A stretch of DNA of 64,000 bases. Origin: Glycomyces amatae. GTDB lineage: Bacteria > Actinomycetota > Actinomycetes > Mycobacteriales > Micromonosporaceae. The translations under genes and the position numbers were made by a program. The notes under the pieces were generated by a model that saw only the letters and a program-made list of their open reading frames with translations, had not been told where the DNA came from and searched no databases. Of the stretch, positions 50,540 through 58,742 are shown one piece after another. Where the stretch lies: assembly GCF_020991375.1 (NCBI RefSeq), contig NZ_JAJLQZ010000014.1, positions 1 to 64,000 of the forward strand, given 5' to 3'. The first letter of the stretch is position 1, and each line of letters begins with the position of its first letter.

Positions 50540-52582
50540 ATGGCACTGAGAACATCGCTGGCAGGTCGGGTTCGAAACACTAGCCTGCCAAAGAGCCATG
50601 CCCTTCTCCCACTCTTGGAAGCAGTCGTCAATGGGCTTCAAGCCATTGACACCCGATTCGGAGATGCAGTCGAAAAGGGACGCCTGCACGTCAGGATTCT
50701 GCGCAGCCCGCAGGATCCGCTGGACTTCGGATCTTCCGGCCCTGGCCGCACTGCGCTGAAACCGATCGTCGGATTCAGTGTCGAAGACAATGGAACGGGC
50801 TTCGACCCGGACAACATGAAATCCTTCGAGACCTTGGACAGCGAGTTCAAGGCGGGAATTGGCTGCCGAGGCGTGGGCCGTCTGCTATGGCTCAAAGCGT
50901 TCGACCGGATTTCGGTCGACAGTACCTACCAGGACGCGGCAGGGAGCCTTCACGGCCGGCAGTTTAGGTTCTCTGTGGCGGAAGAGATTGAGCACCTTGG
51001 GGAGCACGTCGATGCCGACGAACCTGGCACGACGGTGTCCCTGGAGGGCTTTAAGGTCGCTTTCCAGCAGAGCGCACCGAAGACCATCGAATCTATCGCA
51101 CGTGAAGTGTTTGAGCACTGCATCTGGTACTTCCTCCGACCGGGCGGCGCGCCCGAGGTGACGGTGGCCGACGACGACGGGTCCGTCTCGCTCAACGCAT
51201 TGCTGGAGGACTTCGTGTTCTCCGAAATGGCGCCGACGACGGTCGATGTCAAAGGCGAGAAGTTCACGATGGTTAACCTTCGATTCAGGTCCTCCACGCG
51301 CAGCACTGCGCCGCGACTGTATTGGTGCGCTGCGAACCGCGTGGTCTTCGAGGAGAACATCACCGGTAAGGTGCCCGGATTGGTTGGAAGGCTGAAGGAC
51401 GAGCACGGTGCCGAGTTCACGTACGTCTGTTATCTGTCCTCAGGCTTCCTCGACGAACGCGTTCGCGCGGACCGTACCGCCTTCGACATCGACGAGTCGG
51501 TCTCAGGCAGGTTGGCAGCCGATGATGTCTCGTTCGACGATATCCGCGAAGGCGTGCTGGGCGAAGTGGAGAAAATCCTCGATGTCCCGCTCAGGGCGGT
51601 TCGCGAGGAGGGCAAGGAACGAGTCAATGAGTTCGTGAGCCGCCATGCGCCGCGGTACCGGCCGGTCCTAGCCCGACTCGAAGCGCTCGGTATCACCGTG
51701 GATCCGTGGATCAAGGACCTGGACCTCGAACTGCTGCTGCATCGGGCCTTGCAGAAACTCGAAGCTGACGCCATTGCCGAGGGGCAGGAAGTTTTCGCTG
51801 AGACTGGCTCCGTCATGTCCGAGGACTACCAGGAGCGACTCGCCCGGTATCTCGACAAGCTCAGTGACATCAATCAGTCCGATTTGGCGGCTTATGTCTC
51901 GCGGCGACGGGTCGTTCTGGACCTCCTGCTCAAGTTGATCCGATCGGACGATGACGGCAAATATAGTCGAGAGGACGCCGTCCACTCCTTGCTCATTCCG
52001 ATGCGGACCGATTCGAATGAGATTGGCCCGGATGCGTCGAACCTGTGGATCATCGACGAGAGTCTTGCGTTCCATGATTACCTTGCCTCTGATAAAACTC
52101 TCAAGAGCATGTCGATCACCGGCGATGATTCGATCAAGAGACCCGATATCCTTGCCACGAGACTTGCTGATACGCCAGTGTTGGCGGCGGCAGGTGAAAA
52201 GCTCCCGCTGCCGTCCCTCGTCGTCGTCGAAATCAAACGGCCGATGCGCAACGACGCGTCGGAGGGGAAGAACCCGATCGAGCAGTGTCTCGGCTACGTG
52301 AAGCGTGTGCGCGCAGGTGGAGTTAGGACCGCTACTGGGCGCCCGATCCCGAAGTCCGAGGAGTCTCCCGCTTTCTGCTACATCGTGGCAGATCTGACCG
52401 AGACCATGGTGGAACGATGCGAGATGTCGAACCTGCGTCCGACCCATGACGGGCTGGGGTACTTCGGTTTCAACGAACCCGCCAAGGCGTACATCGAGGT
52501 GATGAGCTTCGATCGTCTTGTTAACATGGCCATGGAACGGAACCGGGCGTTCTTCGACAAGCTTGGCTTGCCGTCGGCGTAG
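50540..52582 (+). CDS. GHKL ATPase fused to a PD-(D/E)XK nuclease-like domain
   Basis: A 680-residue protein, ATG 50540 with GAGAGG upstream. GHKL (Hsp90/MutL/MORC-type) ATP-binding motifs: LLPLLEAVVNGLQAID with Glu27 and Asn31 (N-box), VEDNGTGFD with Asp83, Gly85, Gly87, and FKAGIGCRGVGRLLWLKAFD (glycine-rich lid). A middle region of helices follows (EALGITVDPWIKDLDLELLL). Near the C-terminus KRPDILATR (Asp536), LVVVEIKRPMRN (Glu564, Lys566) and IEQCLGYVKRVRAGG match a PD-(D/E)XK nuclease core. The gene is visibly less GC-rich than its neighbours, suggesting acquisition. An ATP-gated nuclease used in anti-phage defence is the most natural reading, but I cannot name a described system. Confidence 0.8.
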   Translation: MALRTSLAGRVRNTSLPKSHALLPLLEAVVNGLQAIDTRFGDAVEKGRLHVRILRSPQDPLDFGSSGPGRTALKPIVGFSVEDNGTGFDPDNMKSFETLDSEFKAGIGCRGVGRLLWLKAFDRISVDSTYQDAAGSLHGRQFRFSVAEEIEHLGEHVDADEPGTTVSLEGFKVAFQQSAPKTIESIAREVFEHCIWYFLRPGGAPEVTVADDDGSVSLNALLEDFVFSEMAPTTVDVKGEKFTMVNLRFRSSTRSTAPRLYWCAANRVVFEENITGKVPGLVGRLKDEHGAEFTYVCYLSSGFLDERVRADRTAFDIDESVSGRLAADDVSFDDIREGVLGEVEKILDVPLRAVREEGKERVNEFVSRHAPRYRPVLARLEALGITVDPWIKDLDLELLLHRALQKLEADAIAEGQEVFAETGSVMSEDYQERLARYLDKLSDINQSDLAAYVSRRRVVLDLLLKLIRSDDDGKYSREDAVHSLLIPMRTDSNEIGPDASNLWIIDESLAFHDYLASDKTLKSMSITGDDSIKRPDILATRLADTPVLAAAGEKLPLPSLVVVEIKRPMRNDASEGKNPIEQCLGYVKRVRAGGVRTATGRPIPKSEESPAFCYIVADLTETMVERCEMSNLRPTHDGLGYFGFNEPAKAYIEVMSFDRLVNMAMERNRAFFDKLGLPSA

Positions 52583-52647
52583 CGCACCTGCATTATACTG
52601 CGCACATCTGTTGTGACTTCTCCGTCACTTCGAGTGAAAGCGACTCC

Positions 52648-53676
52648 TTGCCCCCGCGCAACACTGACACGCTAGCCGCCAACCGCAGCAGCCCCGATCC
52701 GGCCAGCAATCCAGCAAACGGTTCCGTTATAGGGCTGCGTGTCTCGATGGCGAGCATGGCGTTCTTCACGATCGCCTGCGGCCTGCCGGCAACGAACGTC
52801 GCTCCTGATCTCTGGTACCTCGGCGACGTGAATCCGCCCATGGACGACATGCACCGCAGCGCCGTCCTGTTCCTGACCGCCGCAGCAGTCGCGTTCCCGG
52901 TGTACGTGCTCGCCGCAGTCCATGTCGGCCTCACCCGTCGCGGACGCGCCTACCTGATCCTCGCCGGTGTCGCCTTCGCGGTCCAGGCGGTGCTCCACCT
53001 CATCGCGCAACCGTTCTTCGGCATCATGGCGATGATTCCCGTCGCCGGTGCCGGCATCGCTGCCGTCATTACCTCAGGATCCATAGGGAACCGTCTCGCC
53101 AGGCCGGCCTCCGCAAAACTGCACTTGTGGCCTGACCTCATCATCGTCCCATCGGTCGTCGCGCTCACCGCTGCATCGATCGCGCAACTGGGTCGTGAGT
53201 ATGTTCCTGAGGAGCCGAATCCGCCGCGGACGTTCGACTCGTCCGACGCATGGGAACGTCTCGGGGCCGTTGTCGACGCTTCCATTCCCGTGATGGAGGA
53301 CGTCGAAGGCTTCCAGGTCACCCGCGGTCCGTACTATGCCGACCTTGATGTGTGCGACGACGGCGCCGCATGGAACGAAACCTGGGTCGACCTGCAAATC
53401 AAGTACGGGTTCGGCACGCTCGAACCCAGCAGCGACACCAACCTCGCGTACATGGCGGCACTGCGAGCATCGTGGGACGAGGCCGGGTACACGATCACTA
53501 AGGACGCCTCCGCTGAAGCCGCGACCGGCGACGCTTCCGAGGCGTACGGACTGGTGGCAGTGCGAGACGATGGGATCACGGTCGCCTACCGTGTGGTGCG
53601 GGGGAAAGCCGAACTGGAGATTCGGTCCGGCTGCATTCGCAAAGTCGGTGCGATCGATACCGTCGACCCCCTCTGA
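52648..53676 (+). CDS. Membrane protein with extracytoplasmic domain
   Basis: A 342-residue protein. TTG 52648 with GAAAG upstream is the longest likely start; ATG 52747 is an alternative. Four hydrophobic segments lie within about residues 33-190 (MASMAFFTIACGLP, AVLFLTAAAVAFPVYVLAAV, LILAGVAFAVQAVLHLI, MIPVAGAGIAAVITSG, LIIVPSVVALTAASIAQL). The last 150 residues form a soluble domain (VEGFQVTRGPYYADLDVCDD, LQIKYGFGTLEPSSDTN, YRVVRGKAELEIRSGCIRK). A tatact box at about 52594-52599 is a possible -10. Unknown function. Confidence 0.7.
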   Translation: MPPRNTDTLAANRSSPDPASNPANGSVIGLRVSMASMAFFTIACGLPATNVAPDLWYLGDVNPPMDDMHRSAVLFLTAAAVAFPVYVLAAVHVGLTRRGRAYLILAGVAFAVQAVLHLIAQPFFGIMAMIPVAGAGIAAVITSGSIGNRLARPASAKLHLWPDLIIVPSVVALTAASIAQLGREYVPEEPNPPRTFDSSDAWERLGAVVDASIPVMEDVEGFQVTRGPYYADLDVCDDGAAWNETWVDLQIKYGFGTLEPSSDTNLAYMAALRASWDEAGYTITKDASAEAATGDASEAYGLVAVRDDGITVAYRVVRGKAELEIRSGCIRKVGAIDTVDPL

Positions 53677-53831
53677 CCAGACAGCTGGTGCTGCCAGCCT
53701 CGCGCGGCAATGCCTCATGCTGAGCCGTTGCCGTATACGGCCCCAGAACGACCGCTTGGAGGTGCCCCGGAGGTGCCTGCTTCGCCAGTGCCTGCCTGTC
53801 ACCGCTTCCCGGTGCCGTGGTTGACGAACGC

Positions 53832-54341
53832 CTACACACGTTGTGTGACGGTGATAGGCAGCCGGCCCGGATGGACGGTCGGCGATTTCACCGGGCGGTC
53901 CCCCAGGTTGGGCACGCCGCGCCAGCACCGGGCGTGCTCGGTCTTCCGGTTCAGATATAGGCGGGCCATCGGCACTCCGGTCTCGCGGGTGCAGTACTGG
54001 CAGCCGGTCCCTCGCGGCACCGACCTGGAGCAGGCTCCAGTTCATCTCGTTCAGCGCGTCGTGGCCGTACTCGTCGGGCCTGTCCTGTTCGATGAACGCG
54101 ATCGGTCCTCACGCATCGCCGACGCCCTGACGATGCGCGTCAGCGGGCGAGTCGGGTGGTCCTCCGGGACGGCACCTGAAGGGACGACGATGAAGGTCTG
54201 CCCTCCGATGACGCGCTCAGGTGTTGGCGGCGGGTTCCTCCACGCCCAGCCCTGTGCCGCATCTTCGTCGCTGGAGCGCACCCAGATCTGGCCCTCGGTG
54301 TCGCGGACCCAGCCGCCGGTCTTCCACTGCTCGCTGGTCAC
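53832..54341 (-). pseudogene. Small gene broken by two compensating frameshifts
   Basis: GTG 54341 overlaps the stop of the upstream HAD gene (GTGA). The first part reads TSEQWKTGGWVRDTEGQIWV ... FIVVPSGAVPEDHP, LTRIVRASAMRED. At about 54100-54106 coding moves to another frame (IAFIEQDRPDEYGHDALNEM, NWSLLQV), and at about 54015-54025 returns to the first (GTGCQYCTRETGVPMARLYL, NRKTEHARCWRGVPNLGDRP), ending at TAG 53832. The palindrome CTGGAGC-AG-GCTCCAG lies at 54025-54040, at the second break. Repaired, it would be about 170 residues with a CxxC. The function is unknown to me. Confidence 0.6.
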
Positions 54342-54910
54342 GGGCGCGCCTCCGTCGCCGGGGCATCCGCGCTTCGTACGGCATACGGGTTGTCGATGAA
54401 GTCCCAGATGCGTTCGATGTCGTCCGGGGTCAGCCCGTGCTTCGACTTCGGGCGGATTTCGAGGTGCGGCCCGTGCTCGGTCGGCCCGCTGCTGTTCTCG
54501 GCTTCGTTGTCGTCGCACCAGATCCAGGGACGGCCGGTGGCGGCGATCTCGGCGATGGCCGCGTGCTGGACCGCGGGCACGTCCGCTGAGGGCAGTAGCG
54601 TGTTGATCGCGTGCGGCAGTCGGGGCAGTCCGAGGAGGTCTTCGACCACATGGATTTCGGGCCCCCAGGAGGTCAGCCAGACGAGCTGGACCGCGAGGGC
54701 CTTGATGTGGTCGCGCAGGCTCGGCGCCCACACGATCAAGAATTCGCCCACGCTGGTGCGGACGTGCTTCTTGCGGGGGCGTTCCGGCCATTTGGGGCGG
54801 GCGGCGTTGACGACGCCGTCGAAGTCGAGCGCGACGATGACCGTGCCGTCATCACGGTCGAGGATGGCGTCGAAGCCGTGCGGCTGGTCCCAGCCGTGAG
54901 TGATGGCCAT
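54338..54910 (-). CDS. HAD-superfamily phosphatase-like protein (copy 4)
   Basis: A 190-residue HAD protein with a 25-residue N-terminal extension relative to 349-861. Motif I is LDFDGVVNAARPKW, followed by HVRTSVGEFLIVWAPSLRDH, LVWLTSWGPEI, PWIWCDDNEAE and KHGLTPDDIERIWDF. Sequence blocks HVRTSVGEF and WLTSWGPE are nearly identical to those of 349-861, so these two are recent duplicates or share a mobile origin. The downstream broken gene begins at its stop. Substrate unknown. Confidence 0.84.
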   Translation of the reverse strand: MAITHGWDQPHGFDAILDRDDGTVIVALDFDGVVNAARPKWPERPRKKHVRTSVGEFLIVWAPSLRDHIKALAVQLVWLTSWGPEIHVVEDLLGLPRLPHAINTLLPSADVPAVQHAAIAEIAATGRPWIWCDDNEAENSSGPTEHGPHLEIRPKSKHGLTPDDIERIWDFIDNPYAVRSADAPATEARP

Positions 54911-55148
54911 GGGGCTTGTTCTTCCTGTCGCGGGTACGAGGAGCGGAGGGTGCCGACGCGATTGCGGCGGTTGACGTCAAGGCCGTGCAACATGAATGGG
55001 GCGCCTTCACGAGGCAGTCGATGCTGACCACGTCGCTGCCTCGCTCTCCACTCTTCACGACAGGCTGCGGTCTGCCGCAAGGCACGGCCGCTGAGCCTGA
55101 GGCACGGAGCAGATCGGTGACCGGCGGTGCGGCCGCAGCCACCAGGTG

Positions 55149-55268
55149 ATGACCATGCGAACCGATACCGGCGCAGCACCAGCGCGCGCTGTGACCCTAC
55201 GCTTAGGGGGTACCCAGCCCGGCCCTGAACGGTGCCCCTCCGACGCTGCAACAAGGTGGACCCTATGA
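55149..55268 (+). CDS. Mini-protein upstream of the 55265 gene
   Basis: ATG 55149 (with CCAGGTG before it) opens 39 codons, MTMRTDTGAAPARAVTLRLG then a Pro/Arg-rich end, with TGA overlapping the next ATG (ATGA). The coupling supports translation; the product may matter little. Confidence 0.4.
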   Translation: MTMRTDTGAAPARAVTLRLGGTQPGPERCPSDAATRWTL

Positions 55269-55729
55269 CGGTGTTCTCGCTCCAGTGGAAGATGGGGCAT
55301 GCAGGTGCCGCCGACCTGGTCTTCGGCCGTGGGACCGCGAGCATCGAAGTGCGCACCACTTACATCGGTGACGGGCTTGGTTCCATGGTGCAAGCCGCCG
55401 TCGACTTGCAGCGAGGTTCACGGTCGGCGGTCGCTCATCTCCCTGCAGAACCCTCCGGTACCTGCCTCTTCTACGGCGGCGCCAGCAGCGAAGTGTACAT
55501 GCAGATAGTTCAGTTCGCCGATATGCAGTCCGTGGCCGCCCGGTGGAGCGGCGGCAAGCTCCGGTGGCATGGACGAGTCGACACCAGGGAGTATCTCCGC
55601 ACCGTCGCGTTCATGGCCGAAGAGGTGCTGGACCAGTGCGGCGGTGCCGAAGCCTACGCGAAGGCCTGGGGCGGGATCCCCTTCCCGATGAGTGAACTCG
55701 AAGCACTGCGGCAAGGACTGTCGGCCTGA
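55265..55729 (+). CDS. Hypothetical protein
   Basis: A 154-residue soluble protein from ATG 55265. It is beta-rich in the first half (MTVFSLQWKMGHAGAADLVF, SIEVRTTYIGDGLGSMVQAA) and contains LFYGGASSEVYMQIVQF, then REYLRTVAFMAEEVLDQCGG and a final amphipathic helix. Its size and fold guess resemble small immunity-type proteins of actinomycetes, but no motif is diagnostic. Confidence 0.68.
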   Translation: MTVFSLQWKMGHAGAADLVFGRGTASIEVRTTYIGDGLGSMVQAAVDLQRGSRSAVAHLPAEPSGTCLFYGGASSEVYMQIVQFADMQSVAARWSGGKLRWHGRVDTREYLRTVAFMAEEVLDQCGGAEAYAKAWGGIPFPMSELEALRQGLSA

Positions 55730-55964
55730 TACGTCTCTGCCGGCAGCTGGCCTGGTCCATTCCTAATCCTTGGGGCTGCTTGAAGAAATAGGTGTACGCC
55801 GCGAACCTCGGCAAACAGGAGCGTGGCGGCCCTGCTGCAGTCCCCAAGGGCACGGTTGAAACTGCCGGACTTGTGCTGTTTCGCTGTCCGGCCGGGTGGT
55901 GCCGACTCGTTGGGAGGCTGCCGCTGGGGCCCGGTACTTGCCGCCGCGATGCGACGATGGCTTC

Positions 55965-56066
55965 ATGTCCCCCTCATTTCTCCCTGACGCGCAGACCGTG
56001 CGGGCCCCGCTCACCGCAGGCGCGGTATGGCTCATCACCGGTTGGATCGCATTCGCACGCCACTGA
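55965..56066 (+). CDS. Single-TM mini-protein
   Basis: ATG 55965 encodes 33 residues, SFLPDAQTVRAPLTAGAVWL then ITGWIAFARH, with a hydrophobic C-terminal half long enough for one membrane span. It precedes a frameshifted membrane protein gene by 36 bases. The rest of the interval 55730-55964 shows nothing convincing. Confidence 0.42.
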   Translation: MSPSFLPDAQTVRAPLTAGAVWLITGWIAFARH

Positions 56067-56102
56067 CCGGGAAAAACTGAAGCGACCGGGTTTGCCGCTG
56101 AT

Positions 56103-56590
56103 GTGCACACGGCGGCCGCGTTTTTCGACGCTGCCGGATCGCTCGCGTTTCTCGCTGTGGTCGCCTACGGCATCGGCACACTGTGGATGATCGAGCGCCT
56201 TCCGACCCTCCGCTACTGTCACCGCCTGTGCTGGGACTGGTCCCGCGGGCGCTGGAGTGTCCCACCATTTGCGCCATCACGGTACTGCGGTGCCGAAGGA
56301 GTCTTCACCCGGCTGCTCACCGATGCCCGCGGTGACCGCCCGTCCCTGTTCGCCGTCATGGGCGTAGCCGAGCCTGGGCGCTGTGGCCTGCTTGGTATGG
56401 CGCCGTACTCGGTGTTCTGGCAGGGATTGTTGCTTGGCTGCTGCTTCGGATTGCCGCGGGCCTGCTGGTGCGAGCGGCGTGGTCGGTGGTGTTCGAAGCG
56501 GTCGCGCTCGACAAATACGCGGCCTCGACACTGCGGAAGTGCGCACTTGAACGGTTCGGTCCGGCGGACCCCGGCCGTCCCCGGGAGTGA
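56103..56590 (+). pseudogene. Membrane protein gene split by a one-base shift
   Basis: GTG 56103 opens HTAAAFFDAAGSLAFLAVVA, a membrane segment, then CHRLCWDWSRGRWSVPPF and LTDARGDRPSLFAVMGVAEP. From about 56373-56378 (cctggg) coding continues in another frame: WALWPAWYGAVLGVLAGIVA, WLLLRIAAGLLVRAAWSVVF, EAVALDKYAASTLRKCALER, to TGA 56590. A single restored base would give about 163 residues with two or three membrane spans. Function unknown. Confidence 0.65.
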
Positions 56591-56834
56591 CCAAAGCGCG
56601 ACGGCGGCCCCGACGAAGGCAACTGCTACCGCAAGGGCGATTGAGCGACACGATTCCAGGTTGCCCGGCGCTGCCGTCTGTGAGAAGCTGCCGCGATGAC
56701 TACATACAGCGAGACGGAAGTCGGCGCGCGGCTGCATCGACGTAACTGGATTGCGGGATTTGACGAACCAGGTGGACCCGAAGGTCGCTCTGGCTATGCG
56801 AACGGCGGTAACGTGCGGTCGGTCGCCCCTCGGT

Positions 56835-57572
56835 TCACTGCCGGGCTCGCCGTTCGAATTTCGGCACTTCCGCTTTGATCTCGGCGTCGCTGACTGTCAG
56901 GAGCGCGGGGTCGTCACCGTTCGCGAGCGCCATGCCGAGCTTCCTGTTGTACGCCGCGGACTTCGCGCGGAACCACACTTCGTCCTGCGACGGCGTCCGT
57001 TCGTCGCCCGCTTGCTCCGCTGAAAGCTTCAACCAGTCGTAATACCGGTTGTCCTCGGCGAGTTCCGCTTCGATCGCGTTGCGGTACTGGCGGGGCGCGC
57101 TGCCAGTACGGAGGCGTTCGCGACCTGATTCGATACAGGTGACATCGACGACAGTCCATGGATGCCGCCAACGTTCCGCAGTGACTTCCGGCGTGGCTTG
57201 GTTCCCTCGCATCGCGTGGTTTCTGATGCGCGCCCAACCCTGCCGGCCTGGTTCGATCCGGGACGGTTCATGCCCCGCTTTGCAGGCAGGAATGTCATCG
57301 AAGTGCCTGTGGACGCAGACTCCGGTCACTTCGACCGTGGCCCACAGCCGCCATGAGTACGGCTTCGACCGCGCCCTGGCCGTCATCGTGAACACGAGCC
57401 CGGTTTTCATCCGGTCGGGCCAGCGCACCACTGTGTGCGACAGCAGCATGCACGTTTGCTCGCCCGCTGAGACGGCGCGAACGGTTCCGGCATACGACGG
57501 CATATCCAGGTACCGCTGTGTCGGTATGCTGCTCACCGGGTCCGGGACCGCCGCTGGCCTGGGGATATCCAT
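56835..57572 (-). CDS. Hypothetical protein
   Basis: A 245-residue soluble protein. It has a SYAGTVRAVSAGEQTCMLLS beta start, WRLWATVEVTGVCVHRHFDD, a Cys-containing CKAGH and a helical C-terminal half (YRNAIEAELAEDNRYYDWLK, EVWFRAKSAAYNRKLGMALA). ATG 57572 reads MDIPRPAAVPDPVSSIPTQR. It converges with small uncertain ORFs on its left and is divergent from the Myb-like gene on its right. Not recognised. Confidence 0.7.
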   Translation of the reverse strand: MDIPRPAAVPDPVSSIPTQRYLDMPSYAGTVRAVSAGEQTCMLLSHTVVRWPDRMKTGLVFTMTARARSKPYSWRLWATVEVTGVCVHRHFDDIPACKAGHEPSRIEPGRQGWARIRNHAMRGNQATPEVTAERWRHPWTVVDVTCIESGRERLRTGSAPRQYRNAIEAELAEDNRYYDWLKLSAEQAGDERTPSQDEVWFRAKSAAYNRKLGMALANGDDPALLTVSDAEIKAEVPKFERRARQ

Positions 57573-57698
57573 AAGTCGATCATCGCATCACGGTGCGGGC
57601 GGTGTCGACCGGCAACGCAGCCACGGACTATCGGACGCGTGCGAGCGCCACCGAAGCGGGACTGGCGTGAGTCGGTGGCGCCGTGGACAATCGAGGTC

Positions 57699-58142
57699 AT
57701 GAGCGTCGACTATGAGTCCGTGCACCTGTGGAAAGCCGAACATCGACTTGCGGAAGCTGAAGCACTCCGCGGCTACGGCCCCGAAGGGCTGCCAGCGTCA
57801 CTTCAGGAGTTGACCGTTGAGCAGCGCCTCGCTTACCACCAGGTGTTCGTCGCTGAAGCGCACCTGCACCTGGCGCTCGCGGCCGAGCATCGGACGCAGC
57901 AGCTGAGCGCTACTGCTACCAGGGAGACGCGATACGTGGACGAGAGCGAGGCGGGGCAGCCGTGGACCGACGCAGAAGATGACTATTTGCGGGAGCATTG
58001 GGACGATGAGTCCGTGCTCGGGTTGGCGTTGGAAACGAAACGAACCACCGCCGAGGTCGTTGTCCGGCTGAAGGAACTCATGCCTGACCACCCGCGAACC
58101 GTCGCTGAACTCCGCGCGGAGCCGCCGCATCTGCAGCTTTGA
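57699..58142 (+). CDS. Myb/SANT-like DNA-binding protein (copy 2)
   Basis: A 147-residue paralogue of 38441-38911. The helical N-terminus (AEHRLAEAEALRGYG, AYHQVFVAEAHLHLALAAEH) is followed by GQPWTDAEDDYLREHWDDES, VLGLALETKRTTAEVVVRLK and the shared tail DHPRTVAELRAEP. ATG 57699 has GAGGTC upstream. It likely binds DNA. Two Myb copies 19 kb apart add to the duplicated gene sets of this element. Confidence 0.72.
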   Translation: MSVDYESVHLWKAEHRLAEAEALRGYGPEGLPASLQELTVEQRLAYHQVFVAEAHLHLALAAEHRTQQLSATATRETRYVDESEAGQPWTDAEDDYLREHWDDESVLGLALETKRTTAEVVVRLKELMPDHPRTVAELRAEPPHLQL

Positions 58143-58165
58143 GTGCGTGCTCCAGGCACGGCAGC

Positions 58166-58321
58166 TCACCGGTAGCGGTTGCGGACGAGCCCGACGACCA
58201 GATCGAACTGGTCGGGGTCGATGTGGTCGGCAGCGAATCCGTGCCCTGCGTGCACTTTGAGCAAGTTGTAGGCCAGGCGTGTACCAGCGCCCAGCATCGC
58301 GTTGAGCTGGTGCACCGTCAA
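58166..58321 (-). CDS. Small hypothetical protein
   Basis: A minus-strand frame starting at TTG 58321 or GTG 58315, seven to thirteen bases after the stop of the tandem-Phd gene. It reads VHQLNAMLGAGTRLAYNLLK, VHAGHGFAADHIDPDQFDLV, VGLVRNRYR, 49-51 residues, with good third-position bias. Its placement directly after an antitoxin-like gene makes it a candidate toxin or accessory partner, though it is short and shows no known toxin motif. Confidence 0.5.
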   Translation of the reverse strand: MTVHQLNAMLGAGTRLAYNLLKVHAGHGFAADHIDPDQFDLVVGLVRNRYR

Positions 58322-58327
58322 GTCGCT

Positions 58328-58699
58328 CTACACACGCGGTTTGGCTAGCCGCTGGCTTATCGCCTGCTCAGCAATGTCCCACAAGGTTGCGTCGCGCGCC
58401 GGTTCAGGCCGGTCTCCACGCCATGACAGTGCCTCCAGACGCACCAGTGGTTGACGGCGGAACGTGATGACATAGTTGCGTCCTTTGCCTTCCCCTGCGA
58501 GTTTCGCGAGCACGTCGAAATTTACGCGTGCATCCGACAGTGTTGTCCTGAACCCAGCGGTCTCCTCGTCTGCGGGTGCGAGCTGCGCGAAGGCCCGTTC
58601 GGTGTCGTCGGCAAGTATCACCGCCGTGCCCGATCGGTGCACCTCCTCGAAAAGACCGAGCAGGTCAGTGTGGGCGTCACGCAGGGCGACTCGTTGCAT
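58328..58699 (-). CDS. Tandem Phd/YefM-like protein
   Basis: A 123-residue protein, ATG 58699, made of two Phd-like units: RVALRDAHTDLLGLFEEVHR with VILADDTERAFAQLAPAD, and FRTTLSDARVNFDVLAKLAG with YVITFRRQPLVRLEALSW. This duplicates the arrangement of the N-terminal half of the HNH fusion at 4137-5273. A final helix (LWDIAEQAISQRLAKPRV) could contact a toxin. Phd proteins bind DNA and neutralise a toxin encoded just downstream; the only gene there is the short 58166-58321 ORF. It could instead act in trans on the HNH fusion. Confidence 0.68.
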   Translation of the reverse strand: MQRVALRDAHTDLLGLFEEVHRSGTAVILADDTERAFAQLAPADEETAGFRTTLSDARVNFDVLAKLAGEGKGRNYVITFRRQPLVRLEALSWRGDRPEPARDATLWDIAEQAISQRLAKPRV

Positions 58700-58742
58700 G
58701 TCGTGCTCCAGACGGGGAAGACCGTTGGCGGGAAGGTAGCAC

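Noticed and set aside
53074..54045. Long minus-strand ORF opposite the 52648 membrane gene
   Set aside because: Arg/Gly/Val-rich antisense shadow; only its first residues (NWSLLQV) belong to the broken gene at 53832-54341.
56696..56878. 60-codon plus-strand ORF (MTTYSETEVGARLHRRNWIA start)
   Set aside because: Its second half is antisense to the 56835-57572 gene and a competing frame (56751 on) has similar composition; no clear ribosome site, so not called.
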